A stretch of 64,000 nucleotides of DNA from Aliagarivorans marinus DSM 23064 (GTDB lineage: Bacteria > Pseudomonadota > Gammaproteobacteria > Enterobacterales > Celerinatantimonadaceae), in contig NZ_KE386908.1 in assembly GCF_000429485.1 (NCBI RefSeq), forward strand, positions 304,694 to 368,693, read 5' to 3'. The position numbers and the translations under genes are program-made. The notes below the pieces were generated by a model, which saw only the letters and a list, made by a program, of their open reading frames with translations, did not search any database and had not been told where the DNA came from. Positions 27,738-35,771 of this stretch are shown piece by piece. How positions within the stretch are numbered: the first letter of the stretch is position 1; each line of letters starts with the position of its first letter.

Positions 27738-30362
27738 ATGAAGATGACGTCAGCTGAGCTCCGCAATGCCTTCTTAAGCTATTTTGAGCAGAAAGGTCAC
27801 CAGGTTGTTGCCAGTAGTTCTTTGGTTCCCCACGACGATCCTACGCTGTTGTTCACCAACGCAGGGATGAACCAGTTCAAGGATGTATTCCTGGGCTCTG
27901 ATAAGCGCGCCTACAATCGCGCGACTACCTCACAGCGCTGTGTTCGCGCCGGGGGTAAGCACAACGACCTGGAAAACGTCGGTTACACCGCACGTCACCA
28001 CACCTTCTTTGAAATGCTGGGTAACTTCAGCTTTGGTGATTACTTCAAGCAAGACGCCATCAACTACGCGTGGGAGTTCCTCACCGAAGTGGCGGGTCTG
28101 CCGAAAGACCGCCTGTTGGTGACCGTCTACCAAACCGATGACGAAGCCTTCGATATCTGGACCAAACAAGTGGGCGTGCCTGCTGATCGAGTAATCCGCA
28201 TTGGCGACAAGTCGGAAGACAAGCCCTATGAGTCAGATAACTTCTGGCAGATGGGTGACACCGGCCCGTGTGGTCCGTGTACCGAGATCTTCTACGACCA
28301 CGGCGACCACATCTGGGGTGGACCTCCGGGTAGCCCTGAAGAAGATGGCGACCGCTTCATCGAGATCTGGAACGTGGTATTCATGCAGTTTAACCGTCAC
28401 GCCGACGGCACCATGGAGCCGCTGCCAAACCCATCGGTAGATACCGGTATGGGCCTTGAGCGTATCGCCGCTATCTTGCAGGGCGTGCACTCAAACTATG
28501 AGATCGACATCTTCCAAAACCTGATTAAAGCGGCAGCGGAAATCATCGGCACTACCGATCTGGACAACAAATCACTGCGCGTGATTGCTGACCACATCCG
28601 CTCTTGCTCGTTCCTGATTGCCGATGGCGTGATGCCATCCAACGAAGGCCGTGGCTATGTATTGCGCCGCATCATTCGCCGCGCCGTGCGTCACGGTAAC
28701 AAGCTGGGCGCAAGCGAAGGCTTCTTCAATAAGCTGGTTGTGGCGCTGATTAAAGAGATGGGCGAGGCCTATCCAGAGCTGGTTACCCAGCGTGCCATGA
28801 TCGAAAAAGTACTGCGTCTGGAAGAAGAGCAGTTCGGTAAGACCCTTGATCGCGGCCTGCAAATCCTTGACGAAGCGCTAAGCGAGCTAAATGGCAAGGT
28901 TATCCCGGGCGAGCTGGTCTTCAAGCTGTACGACACCTACGGCTTCCCGGCTGACCTTACTGGCGACTTGGCCCGTGAGCGTGAGCTGAGCATCGACGAA
29001 GCCGGCTTTGAAGCAGCCATGCAAGCACAGCGCGAGCGCGCTAAGCAAAACAGCAACTTCGGCGTAGATTACAACGCGAACTTGGTCATCGATGGCGAGA
29101 CTCGCTTCTTGGGTTACACCGAGCTAGATGCCAAGGGCCAAGTGGTTGCACTGTACAAAGACGGTGAAGCGGTTGAGCAAGCGGCAAGTGGCGATGAGCT
29201 GCTGGTGGTGCTTGATCAAACCCCGTTCTACGCCGAGTCAGGCGGTCAGGCTGGTGACCACGGCGAGCTGGCATTGGCCAATGGCCGTTTTGTGGTGCAA
29301 AACACCGTGAAAAACGGCAAAGCCTTTGTCCACATGGGCTACCTGGAAGGTGGCGAGCTAAGCGTTGGTGCTGAGGTAGAAGCCCGCGTTGATTCACGTC
29401 GTCGCTGGAATACCGCGCTGAACCACTCGGTCACTCACTTGCTGCACGCCGCATTGCGCCAGACTTTGGGCGAGCACGTGACCCAGAAAGGCTCGTTGGT
29501 TGAAGCGCAACGTCTGCGTTTTGACTTCTCTCATCTAGAAGCGGTGAGCACCAAGTCTATCCGTCAGATTGAGCACTTGGTAAACCAGCAAATCCGTCGT
29601 AACTGGCCGGTAGAAACTGCGGTTATGACCCTGGATGAAGCCAAGCAAAGCGGCGCGATGGCGCTGTTTGGCGAGAAGTACGACGATGACGTTCGCGTTG
29701 TGAAGATGGGCGACTTCTCCACTGAGCTGTGTGGCGGTACCCATGTAACCCGCACCGGTGACATCGGCTTCTTCAAGATTACTGCCGAATCAGGCATTGC
29801 TGCTGGGGTGCGCCGTATCGAAGCAGTTACCGGCCAGTACGCCATCGACCTGATGCACAAGGTAGGCGAAGAGGTGGAGCAAGCTGCGTCAATCCTGAAG
29901 ACCGACCAATTCTCGGTAATTAAAGGTGTGCGCAGCGCGATTGATCGCACCCGACTGCTGGAAAAAGAAGTTGAGCAGCTTAAAGCCAAGCTGGCCAAAG
30001 CTGCTAGCGGCGACATCCTAAGCCAAGTTCAAGAGCTTGGCGGTGTGAAGGTGCTGGTTTCTGCGCTAGAAGGGGTTGAGCCAAAAGCCTTGCGCACCAC
30101 CATGGATGACCTGAAAGTGAAGCTTGAGAGCGGCATTATCCTGTTGGGTGTGGCGGGTGAAGGCAAGGTCAACCTGATTGCCGGTGTGACCAAAGACCTA
30201 ACTGGTAAAGTGAAAGCCGGTGAGCTGGTTAACGTGGCAGCTAAAGAAGTCGGCGGTAAGGGCGGCGGTCGCCCTGATATGGCCCAGGCTGGCGGTAGCC
30301 AACCTGAAAACTTGGCGAGTGCATTGGATGCCGCTCGTGAGTGGTTAAGCCAACAGCTGTAG
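27738..30362 (+). CDS. alaS: Alanyl-tRNA synthetase
   Basis: 874-residue class II synthetase that charges tRNA-Ala and clears mischarged Ser/Gly. The N-terminal catalytic core carries [40 protein letters not shown] and [21 protein letters not shown]. The editing domain has the zinc ligands HSVTH and CGGTH. A C-Ala domain follows a coiled-coil stretch ([13 protein letters not shown]) and ends with [15 protein letters not shown]. Full length for the family. It is followed by lysC after 34 bp with no terminator, so the two may be cotranscribed. Confidence 0.98.
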   Translation: MKMTSAELRNAFLSYFEQKGHQVVASSSLVPHDDPTLLFTNAGMNQFKDVFLGSDKRAYNRATTSQRCVRAGGKHNDLENVGYTARHHTFFEMLGNFSFGDYFKQDAINYAWEFLTEVAGLPKDRLLVTVYQTDDEAFDIWTKQVGVPADRVIRIGDKSEDKPYESDNFWQMGDTGPCGPCTEIFYDHGDHIWGGPPGSPEEDGDRFIEIWNVVFMQFNRHADGTMEPLPNPSVDTGMGLERIAAILQGVHSNYEIDIFQNLIKAAAEIIGTTDLDNKSLRVIADHIRSCSFLIADGVMPSNEGRGYVLRRIIRRAVRHGNKLGASEGFFNKLVVALIKEMGEAYPELVTQRAMIEKVLRLEEEQFGKTLDRGLQILDEALSELNGKVIPGELVFKLYDTYGFPADLTGDLARERELSIDEAGFEAAMQAQRERAKQNSNFGVDYNANLVIDGETRFLGYTELDAKGQVVALYKDGEAVEQAASGDELLVVLDQTPFYAESGGQAGDHGELALANGRFVVQNTVKNGKAFVHMGYLEGGELSVGAEVEARVDSRRRWNTALNHSVTHLLHAALRQTLGEHVTQKGSLVEAQRLRFDFSHLEAVSTKSIRQIEHLVNQQIRRNWPVETAVMTLDEAKQSGAMALFGEKYDDDVRVVKMGDFSTELCGGTHVTRTGDIGFFKITAESGIAAGVRRIEAVTGQYAIDLMHKVGEEVEQAASILKTDQFSVIKGVRSAIDRTRLLEKEVEQLKAKLAKAASGDILSQVQELGGVKVLVSALEGVEPKALRTTMDDLKVKLESGIILLGVAGEGKVNLIAGVTKDLTGKVKAGELVNVAAKEVGGKGGGRPDMAQAGGSQPENLASALDAAREWLSQQL

Positions 30363-30396
30363 TAGATTTTAAGAACAGGGAACCTAAGGAGAGACA

Positions 30397-31614
30397 GTGG
30401 CACTTATCGTACAGAAGTATGGTGGCACCTCAGTTGGGACATTAGAGCGGATCCAAGCGGTTGCTGACCGGGTGATCCGCACTCAACAAGCTGGCCATCA
30501 GGTAGTTGTCGTGGTTTCGGCCATGTCTGGCGAAACCAACCGTTTATTGGGTATGGCGAACGAGCTGGACGAAAATGCCAGTGAGCGCGAAAAAGACGTA
30601 CTGGTATCCACCGGCGAGCAGGTCACCATTGCCTTATTGAGTATTGCACTGCAGCAAAAGGGCTGTAACGCGGTATCGATGACCGGCGATCAGGTGCGCA
30701 TGCACACCGACGATGCCCACGGCAAAGCGCGTATCACCGATATCGATGATAAAAATCTGCGTCGTGAGTTGGATCAGGGTAAGGTTGTAGTGGTGGCAGG
30801 CTTTCAGGGCCGCTCTCCAGATAACCACATCACCACCTTGGGTCGTGGTGGCTCGGATACCACCGCGGTAGCCATTGCCGCAGCGGTGAAAGCCGATGAG
30901 TGTCAGATCTACACCGACGTGGATGGCGTCTATACCACCGACCCTCGGGTCGAGCCCAAGGCGCGCCGTTTGAAAAGCATTACCTTTGAGGAAATGCTGG
31001 AGATGGCCAGCTTGGGGGCCAAGGTATTGCAAATTCGCGCGGTAGAGTTTGCAGGTAAGTACAATGTACCGCTGCGGGTATTGTCGAGTTTCGACGAAGG
31101 TGAAGGAACCCTAATTAGTTACGAGGAGCAAAAGATGGAATCACCGGTTATCTCAGGCATTGCCTTTAATAGAGACGAGGCAAGCTTAACTATTCTTGGG
31201 GTTCCGGATAAGCCATCGGTTGCGGCCTCGATTCTGGCGCCGATTGGTGACGCGAACATCGACGTGGATATGATTATTCAGAACTCCATGGGCGATGGCA
31301 CCGCTGATTTTACCTTTACCGTGCACCGTAATGATTACAAGCGTGCTAAGCTTTTGTTGCAAGAAACCGCCCAGAAGTTAGAAGCGCGCGAAGTTCAAGG
31401 TCGTGAGGATCTTGCAAAGATTTCCATCGTTGGCGTGGGCATGATGAATCATCCCGGCGTTGCGAAAACCATGTTCGAAACCTTCGGAAATGAAGGAATT
31501 AACATGCAACTTATCTCAACCTCTGAAATCAAAGTGTCAGTGGTTGTTGATGAAAAATATCTAGAACTAGGGGTAAGGGCTCTACACAGCGCCTTTGGCC
31601 TGGAACAATCATAG
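30397..31614 (+). CDS. lysC: Aspartate kinase, lysine-sensitive type
   Basis: 405-residue monofunctional aspartokinase catalysing the first step from aspartate to Lys, Met, Thr and diaminopimelate. GTG start at 30397 with AAGGAG upstream. The kinase domain begins VQKYGGTSVGTLERI and has the TLGRGGSDTTAVAIAAAV motif. Two C-terminal ACT domains (about 265-405) with INMQLISTSEIKVSVVV bind feedback inhibitors. No fused homoserine dehydrogenase. The alaS-lysC-csrA order is widespread in gammaproteobacteria. Confidence 0.96.
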   Translation: MALIVQKYGGTSVGTLERIQAVADRVIRTQQAGHQVVVVVSAMSGETNRLLGMANELDENASEREKDVLVSTGEQVTIALLSIALQQKGCNAVSMTGDQVRMHTDDAHGKARITDIDDKNLRRELDQGKVVVVAGFQGRSPDNHITTLGRGGSDTTAVAIAAAVKADECQIYTDVDGVYTTDPRVEPKARRLKSITFEEMLEMASLGAKVLQIRAVEFAGKYNVPLRVLSSFDEGEGTLISYEEQKMESPVISGIAFNRDEASLTILGVPDKPSVAASILAPIGDANIDVDMIIQNSMGDGTADFTFTVHRNDYKRAKLLLQETAQKLEAREVQGREDLAKISIVGVGMMNHPGVAKTMFETFGNEGINMQLISTSEIKVSVVVDEKYLELGVRALHSAFGLEQS

Positions 31615-31726
31615 TTAGCTCTTTTTTACAAAGTAACTAGGCTTAGCGCTATAGTTTATTTGTGATCAAAGAAAAGCGGCTTTGTATGCGGTAAAAGAGC
31701 GACCGTTTAATTTAAGGAGATAGTTG

Positions 31727-31915
31727 ATGCTTATTTTGACTCGCCGCGTTGGCGAAACGTTAATGATTGGTGATGAAGTTACCGTTACTGTATTGGGTGT
31801 TAAAGGCAACCAAGTACGTATCGGTGTTAATGCGCCAAAAGAAGTATCGGTTCACCGCGAAGAGATTTATATGCGCATACAAGCCGAGAAAAACGCGGCT
31901 AGCGGCAACGCCTAA
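31727..31915 (+). CDS. csrA: Carbon storage regulator CsrA
   Basis: 62-residue dimeric RNA-binding protein that represses or stabilises mRNAs with GGA motifs; a global regulator of carbon flow, motility and biofilm. The sequence [18 protein letters not shown]...[13 protein letters not shown] is canonical, with R44-type basic residues kept. The ATG at 31727 follows AAGGAGA, itself a potential CsrA target for autoregulation. A strong terminator follows. The tRNA-Ser/tRNA-Arg genes that often follow csrA are not here but at 63.8 kb. Confidence 0.98.
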   Translation: MLILTRRVGETLMIGDEVTVTVLGVKGNQVRIGVNAPKEVSVHREEIYMRIQAEKNAASGNA

Positions 31916-31936
31916 GTATTGAAAAGCATTCTTTAG

Positions 31937-31964
31937 AAGCCAGTCTTTATGACTGGCTTTTTTT
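31937..31964 (+). terminator. Terminator after csrA
   Basis: AAGCCAGTC/GACTGGCTT stem (31937-31945 and 31951-31959) with a seven-T tail. Confidence 0.93.
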
Positions 31965-32054
31965 ATACCTTCGATATTTTCAGAGGTCGGGGTAGGTTCA
32001 TTTAGCTGAATATGCCAAAATGCCTGCGCATTATTTATCCTTTTGGTATCTAAG

Positions 32055-32648
32055 ATGAAAAAACTTCTTTGTAGTGCGCTGCTGCTTGGCGCCAGTACTG
32101 TTGTGCCAGCGCACGCATTGACCCTTGAACTTGATGGCAACTTGGCTAGCACCTCCAGCTCAAGCTCTAGTTGGCAGGGCGATATGTCTGCCCGCCTGCG
32201 CCACGGTATTCCGCTATTCCCTAATGTGGGTATCACCGCTGCCAATCGCTCACAAGGCGATGCCTTCGATGGTAGCCGCGTGCAGTTCGAGTTGTTCTAC
32301 AACCTGGTGGAGTCGTTTGCCTGGGAGCTGGACTTAGGTCTGGCCTATGAGCGCTGGAACGCCGACAAGAAACACTTGGCTGGCGTCGGTAGCGGCGAGC
32401 AGCTCTATGCCTCGGGACGCTTTAGCTGGCTGTTCCCTGCTTCTAATCTGGGGGTAATGGCCGATATGCAATACCCGCTCACCCACGAAGACTTCAAACG
32501 CGAGCAATGGCGCGTGGGCCTGAGTTACCGTTTTAACGAGCATCCGCAGCTGACTTTTAACGCCGGCTTTCAGTGGGAGGAGCTTAAGACTCGCTGGGCG
32601 AAGAACGACCGCAGTGGACCGTTTATGGGTGTGAACCTGCGTTTCTAG
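32055..32648 (+). CDS. Predicted outer-membrane beta-barrel protein, copy 1
   Basis: 197-residue exported protein of unknown function. Signal peptide about 1-22 (MKKLLCSALLLGASTVVPAHA). The mature part has alternating hydrophobic/polar strands, many aromatics and a C-terminal Phe (GVNLRF), as in outer-membrane barrels. It is clearly paralogous to the next gene: both share a W-Q-G-D segment, an R..HG/HA-(I/L)P...PNVG/A region, GVMAD(M/A).YPL and a G-L-S-Y-R-F motif. The ATG at 32055 begins the signal peptide; the ribosome-binding site is weak. It may belong to a family of small OMPs annotated in Shewanella-like genomes, but I cannot name it with certainty. Confidence 0.75.
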   Translation: MKKLLCSALLLGASTVVPAHALTLELDGNLASTSSSSSSWQGDMSARLRHGIPLFPNVGITAANRSQGDAFDGSRVQFELFYNLVESFAWELDLGLAYERWNADKKHLAGVGSGEQLYASGRFSWLFPASNLGVMADMQYPLTHEDFKREQWRVGLSYRFNEHPQLTFNAGFQWEELKTRWAKNDRSGPFMGVNLRF

Positions 32649-32791
32649 CCATGAGTGACTTATCTAAGCTATCGGCTTAGGTGGGTCATAATTCTGCATT
32701 GTGAATTAAAAATGACATTAAAAGCTGCTTGGTGTTTATATTTTAGCTCTTTATGTTAAAGTGCCGAAAAATTTATCTACTGCTGCTTTTT

Positions 32792-33385
32792 ATGAAAAAA
32801 ACTGTTTTGGCTTTAGGGCTGTTTTCGGTGGTGCTGGGCGCTCAAGCCAGCTTGTTTGAAGTTGAGCTAGAAGGCTCTTGGGCCAACACCTCTGGCTCAT
32901 CATCCGACTGGCAAGGCGATGCAAGCCTGAGATTCTGGCATGCCTTGCCCATCATTCCTAACGTAGCTGCAGGGATGACTAAGCGTGATCAAGGGAATGT
33001 GTTCGATGGCTCAAGCTACAACCTTGAGCTGTTCTACCGCCTGTTTGACGCGGCCAACCTCCGGGTTGACTGGGGCTTGGCTTACGAGAACTGGAGCGCC
33101 GACCACAAATGGCTGGCCGGTACCGACGGTGGCGAGCAGCTAGCGGCGACCGCCCGAGTTAACTGGCGCCTGCCGTTTATGAACTTTGGCGTGATGGCGG
33201 ATGCGCTGTACCCACTGCATGATGAGAAGTACCAACGCGAGCAATATCGCGCTGGCTTAAGCTACCGCTTCACTGAGTTCCCGGAGTTTCGAGTAACCGG
33301 CGGCTATCAGTGGGAAGATATGAAGGCGCCGCTACATCGCGAAAGCTACAGCGGCCCCTTTGTTGGCATTAACTTCCTGTTTTAG
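32792..33385 (+). CDS. Predicted outer-membrane beta-barrel protein, copy 2
   Basis: 197-residue paralogue of the preceding protein, of the same length. Signal peptide about 1-19 (MKKTVLALGLFSVVLGAQA). Conserved blocks include SSDWQGDASLRFWHALPIIPNV, QGNVFDGSSYNLELFYRLFD, GLAYENWSADHKWLAGTDGGEQL and GVMADALYPL; the last residue is Phe. The intergenic gap is 143 bp, so the pair could be separately transcribed. Tandem duplication is the simplest origin. A terminator follows that overlaps the end of the convergent MFS gene. Confidence 0.75.
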   Translation: MKKTVLALGLFSVVLGAQASLFEVELEGSWANTSGSSSDWQGDASLRFWHALPIIPNVAAGMTKRDQGNVFDGSSYNLELFYRLFDAANLRVDWGLAYENWSADHKWLAGTDGGEQLAATARVNWRLPFMNFGVMADALYPLHDEKYQREQYRAGLSYRFTEFPEFRVTGGYQWEDMKAPLHRESYSGPFVGINFLF

Positions 33386-33407
33386 GCTGCTAACGCCAAT
33401 TAGGTGA

Positions 33408-34571
33408 CTAAACCGCTCCTTTAGGGGCGGTTTTTTTTGCCAGTAGGGGAATGGCCAGCAGGTTTAAGCCTGCCATGATCCAGAAGATGTTGCCGCTGAT
33501 ATCGGCATACAAAGCGCCACACAGGAAGGTCAGCAGCGCAGTGCCCAGGTTCAGCGATAACGCCGAGTAGAGCGCTTGTAAGGAGATCGCTTGAGAGGCA
33601 GGGGCCTCGTGGGCGATATAGCGAATCACCGCGATCTGGGCCAGTGCAAAAGTCAGTGCATGCATGCTTTGAGTCAGCCCCATTAGCACCACGTTATCCA
33701 CCGTGGCCACCAATGCCCATCGTATTGCCCCGGCGATAGCGGCCAGAATCAGCATGCGCAGTGGTGACCAGCTACGGAACCAGCGCATGCCGAAGATCAT
33801 AATCGACATCTCACAGATCACCCCCACCGACCACAAGTAGCCAATGCTGGCATCGCTAAAGCCGATATCCCGGAAATACAGCGAGCCATAGGCGTAGTAG
33901 GCGGCGTGAGCGCCTTGGATAAGTGCTGTAGCCAATATAAAGCGGCGGGCGTTGGAGTCGGCCAGCACCTTGAAAAGCCGTCCTTTCGGTTGAGCGTCTG
34001 CGACTGGGCTTGCATCATCTTCCAGTGAATCAGCGCGTGCAACCCAGCTAAGCAGCAGCGTGAGCAGCGCTGCACCAATCGCAGCATAGAGAATACTCGG
34101 TGTGCCATAGCGGCTAAGCACGATGCCCATCAGCGAAGATGAGATAATAAATGCCACCGAGCCGGATACCCGCGCCCGGCCATAATCGATCCCCAAGCGG
34201 CTAACCCAGCGGGTTGCGATGGCATCGCTCACCGGGATCATGGTAGCCACAAAGAAGTTGAGTGTGAGCGTGAGCAGGCACAGCCAGAAGTAGTTATTAA
34301 GAAACAGAAAGGCGGTGAGCACGGCCAGCGATGCAAACGCCACCCAACTGAGTAGCGGTGGCAGCTGCTCGGAGCGTTTGGCCAGTGGCATCAGCAACAT
34401 GCTGCCCAAGGCCCGGGTGAGCATACCTGCGCCCAACAGGATACCAATCGCCGATACCGACATGCCTTCCCCCTCCAGCCACAGCGACCAGAACGGCAGG
34501 AAGATACCCCAAAGGAAAAACAAACCAGCATTAAAGCTGGCAATCCAGGGAGCGGCACTCAGTTTGATCAC
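33408..34571 (-). CDS. MFS transporter, HcaT-like
   Basis: 387-residue major facilitator with 12 hydrophobic segments. The N-terminus FFLWGIFLPFWSLWLEGEGMSVSAIGILLGAGMLTRALGS, the loop DYGRARVSGSVAFIISS and the length resemble E. coli HcaT, a putative 3-phenylpropionate permease of the family that also contains LacY-like carriers. The substrate here is unproven. GTG start, whose complement is at 34569-34571, with AGGA upstream. It is divergent from the methyltransferase gene and convergent with the outer-membrane pair; its position 1.2 kb before the GH3 gene makes a sugar role possible but weakly supported. Confidence 0.8.
   Translation of the reverse strand: MIKLSAAPWIASFNAGLFFLWGIFLPFWSLWLEGEGMSVSAIGILLGAGMLTRALGSMLLMPLAKRSEQLPPLLSWVAFASLAVLTAFLFLNNYFWLCLLTLTLNFFVATMIPVSDAIATRWVSRLGIDYGRARVSGSVAFIISSSLMGIVLSRYGTPSILYAAIGAALLTLLLSWVARADSLEDDASPVADAQPKGRLFKVLADSNARRFILATALIQGAHAAYYAYGSLYFRDIGFSDASIGYLWSVGVICEMSIMIFGMRWFRSWSPLRMLILAAIAGAIRWALVATVDNVVLMGLTQSMHALTFALAQIAVIRYIAHEAPASQAISLQALYSALSLNLGTALLTFLCGALYADISGNIFWIMAGLNLLAIPLLAKKTAPKGAV
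33412..33438 (+). terminator. Terminator after the outer-membrane gene pair
   Basis: ACCGCTCC/GGGGCGGT stem (33412-33419 and 33424-33431) with eight Ts to 33438. It lies inside the last codons of the convergent MFS gene. Confidence 0.92.
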
Positions 34572-34787
34572 GCGATGATGTCCTAGAGAGGGAAATGATG
34601 GCGCAGAGTGTATATCAAATGCCTGTCATATGTGAGGACTTCTGTGTAACAAACTGTCAGGTGGAAAACGCGCCTTTGCTGCAGCAAAAGCAAAGCCCGC
34701 AGTAAACGAGTATTGAGCAAGATTCAGGTCGAGCTTACCCGCTCTGTGGCGTAAAGTGAGTAAACCAGTTAATCCTAGCCCTGTGAT

Positions 34788-35609
34788 ATGCAAAATCGAG
34801 ATTACCAGCGAATCAGCCAAGCGGTGGACTACTTAGTTAGCCATTACAGCACTAAACCTAGCTTGCAGCAGCTCGCCTCTGAGATGGCAATGAGCGAGTA
34901 TCACTTGCAGCGACTGTTTAGCCAGTGGGTGGGGCTCTCGCCAAAGCGTTTTATGCAGTACTGCACCCTGCAACATGCCAAGCATTGCCTAGCCCGCTCG
35001 CAGTCTCAGTTAGAGTTAGCTGGCGACTTGGGACTGAGTGGGCCCTCCCGCCTCTATGACCTCTACGTGACGTTAGAGGCTGTCACCCCTGAGCAAGCCA
35101 AGTCGCAGGGCGAGGGCCTTGAGATTGGCTATGGCGTCGCTACTAGTCCTTTTGGCCAAGTGCTGATTGCCACCACCGAGCGGGGCATCTGTCATATGGG
35201 CTTTGTCGAGGATGACAGCGATCCCTTGCAGAGTTTGCGTGCGGCCTGGCCGAAGGCGAACTTGGTGATAAAGCCCATGCAAGCGCTCGCTGAGCAGATC
35301 TTCACGCCCAGCGAACAGCCTCGGGCGCTGCATCTGTGGGTTAAGGGCAGTAACTTTCAGGTACAGGTATGGCAAGCCCTGCTAAAAATCCCTTTCGGGG
35401 AGCGCTACTCCTATCAGCAGCTGGCCCAGCAGCTGGGACGGCCCACTGCTAGTCGCGCAGTCGCCAATGCGGTAGGGCGTAACCAACTGGCCTATCTGAT
35501 CCCTTGCCACCGGGTGATCCGCGCCAGCGGTGTCGTGGGTGGCTACCGCTGGGGAGAGCAGCGTAAACAGGTGATGTTGGCGAGAGAATCGGCTCTAAAA
35601 CACGCTTAA
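34788..35609 (+). CDS. AraC-type HTH fused to O6-methylguanine-DNA methyltransferase (Ada-like)
   Basis: 273-residue DNA repair protein that would transfer O6-methyl groups from guanine to its own cysteine. Residues about 1-105 form an AraC helix-turn-helix domain (ISQAVDYLVSHYSTKPSLQQLASEMAMSEYHLQRLFSQWVGLSPKRF). Residues about 110-270 are the methyltransferase domain with the acceptor C240 in IPCHRVI and the following GGYRWG. The N-terminal zinc/methylphosphotriester domain of full Ada is absent, so the usual activation switch is missing. It is monocistronic and divergent from the MFS gene. Confidence 0.93.
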   Translation: MQNRDYQRISQAVDYLVSHYSTKPSLQQLASEMAMSEYHLQRLFSQWVGLSPKRFMQYCTLQHAKHCLARSQSQLELAGDLGLSGPSRLYDLYVTLEAVTPEQAKSQGEGLEIGYGVATSPFGQVLIATTERGICHMGFVEDDSDPLQSLRAAWPKANLVIKPMQALAEQIFTPSEQPRALHLWVKGSNFQVQVWQALLKIPFGERYSYQQLAQQLGRPTASRAVANAVGRNQLAYLIPCHRVIRASGVVGGYRWGEQRKQVMLARESALKHA

Positions 35610-35672
35610 CTTCTCCCACCCCAACGCCATGCAATCCATCATGCTTGCAGTTTCATCGGCGGTTTCATGTCT

Positions 35673-35688
35673 TGTGAGTCTGCTCCCA
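35673..35688 (+). promoter_or_regulatory. CRP-like site upstream of GH3-GH94
   Basis: TGTGAGTCTGCTCCCA matches TGTGA-N6-TCACA at 9 of 10 core positions. If the TAGAAT at 35731-35736 is the -10 box, the site centre falls near -62, the class I activation position. Confidence 0.6.
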
Positions 35689-35701
35689 ATTAACCCCGTT
35701 T

Positions 35702-35717
35702 TTGGACGCGCTCCCAA
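35702..35717 (+). promoter_or_regulatory. CelR/CebR-like LacI-family operator
   Basis: TTGGACGCGCTCCCAA differs at two positions from the symmetric TTGGGAGCGCTCCCAA, whose core is the operator of cellobiose-responsive LacI-type regulators. It lies inside a wider perfect inverted repeat (CGTTTTTGG 35697-35705, CCAAAAACG 35714-35722) and covers the presumed -35 region. The repeat is also followed by ATTTTT and might form a weak terminator. Confidence 0.55.
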
Positions 35718-35771
35718 AAACGCATTTTTGTAGAATGAGGCCATTGCTATATCGCTATTTGAGAGTTGTTA

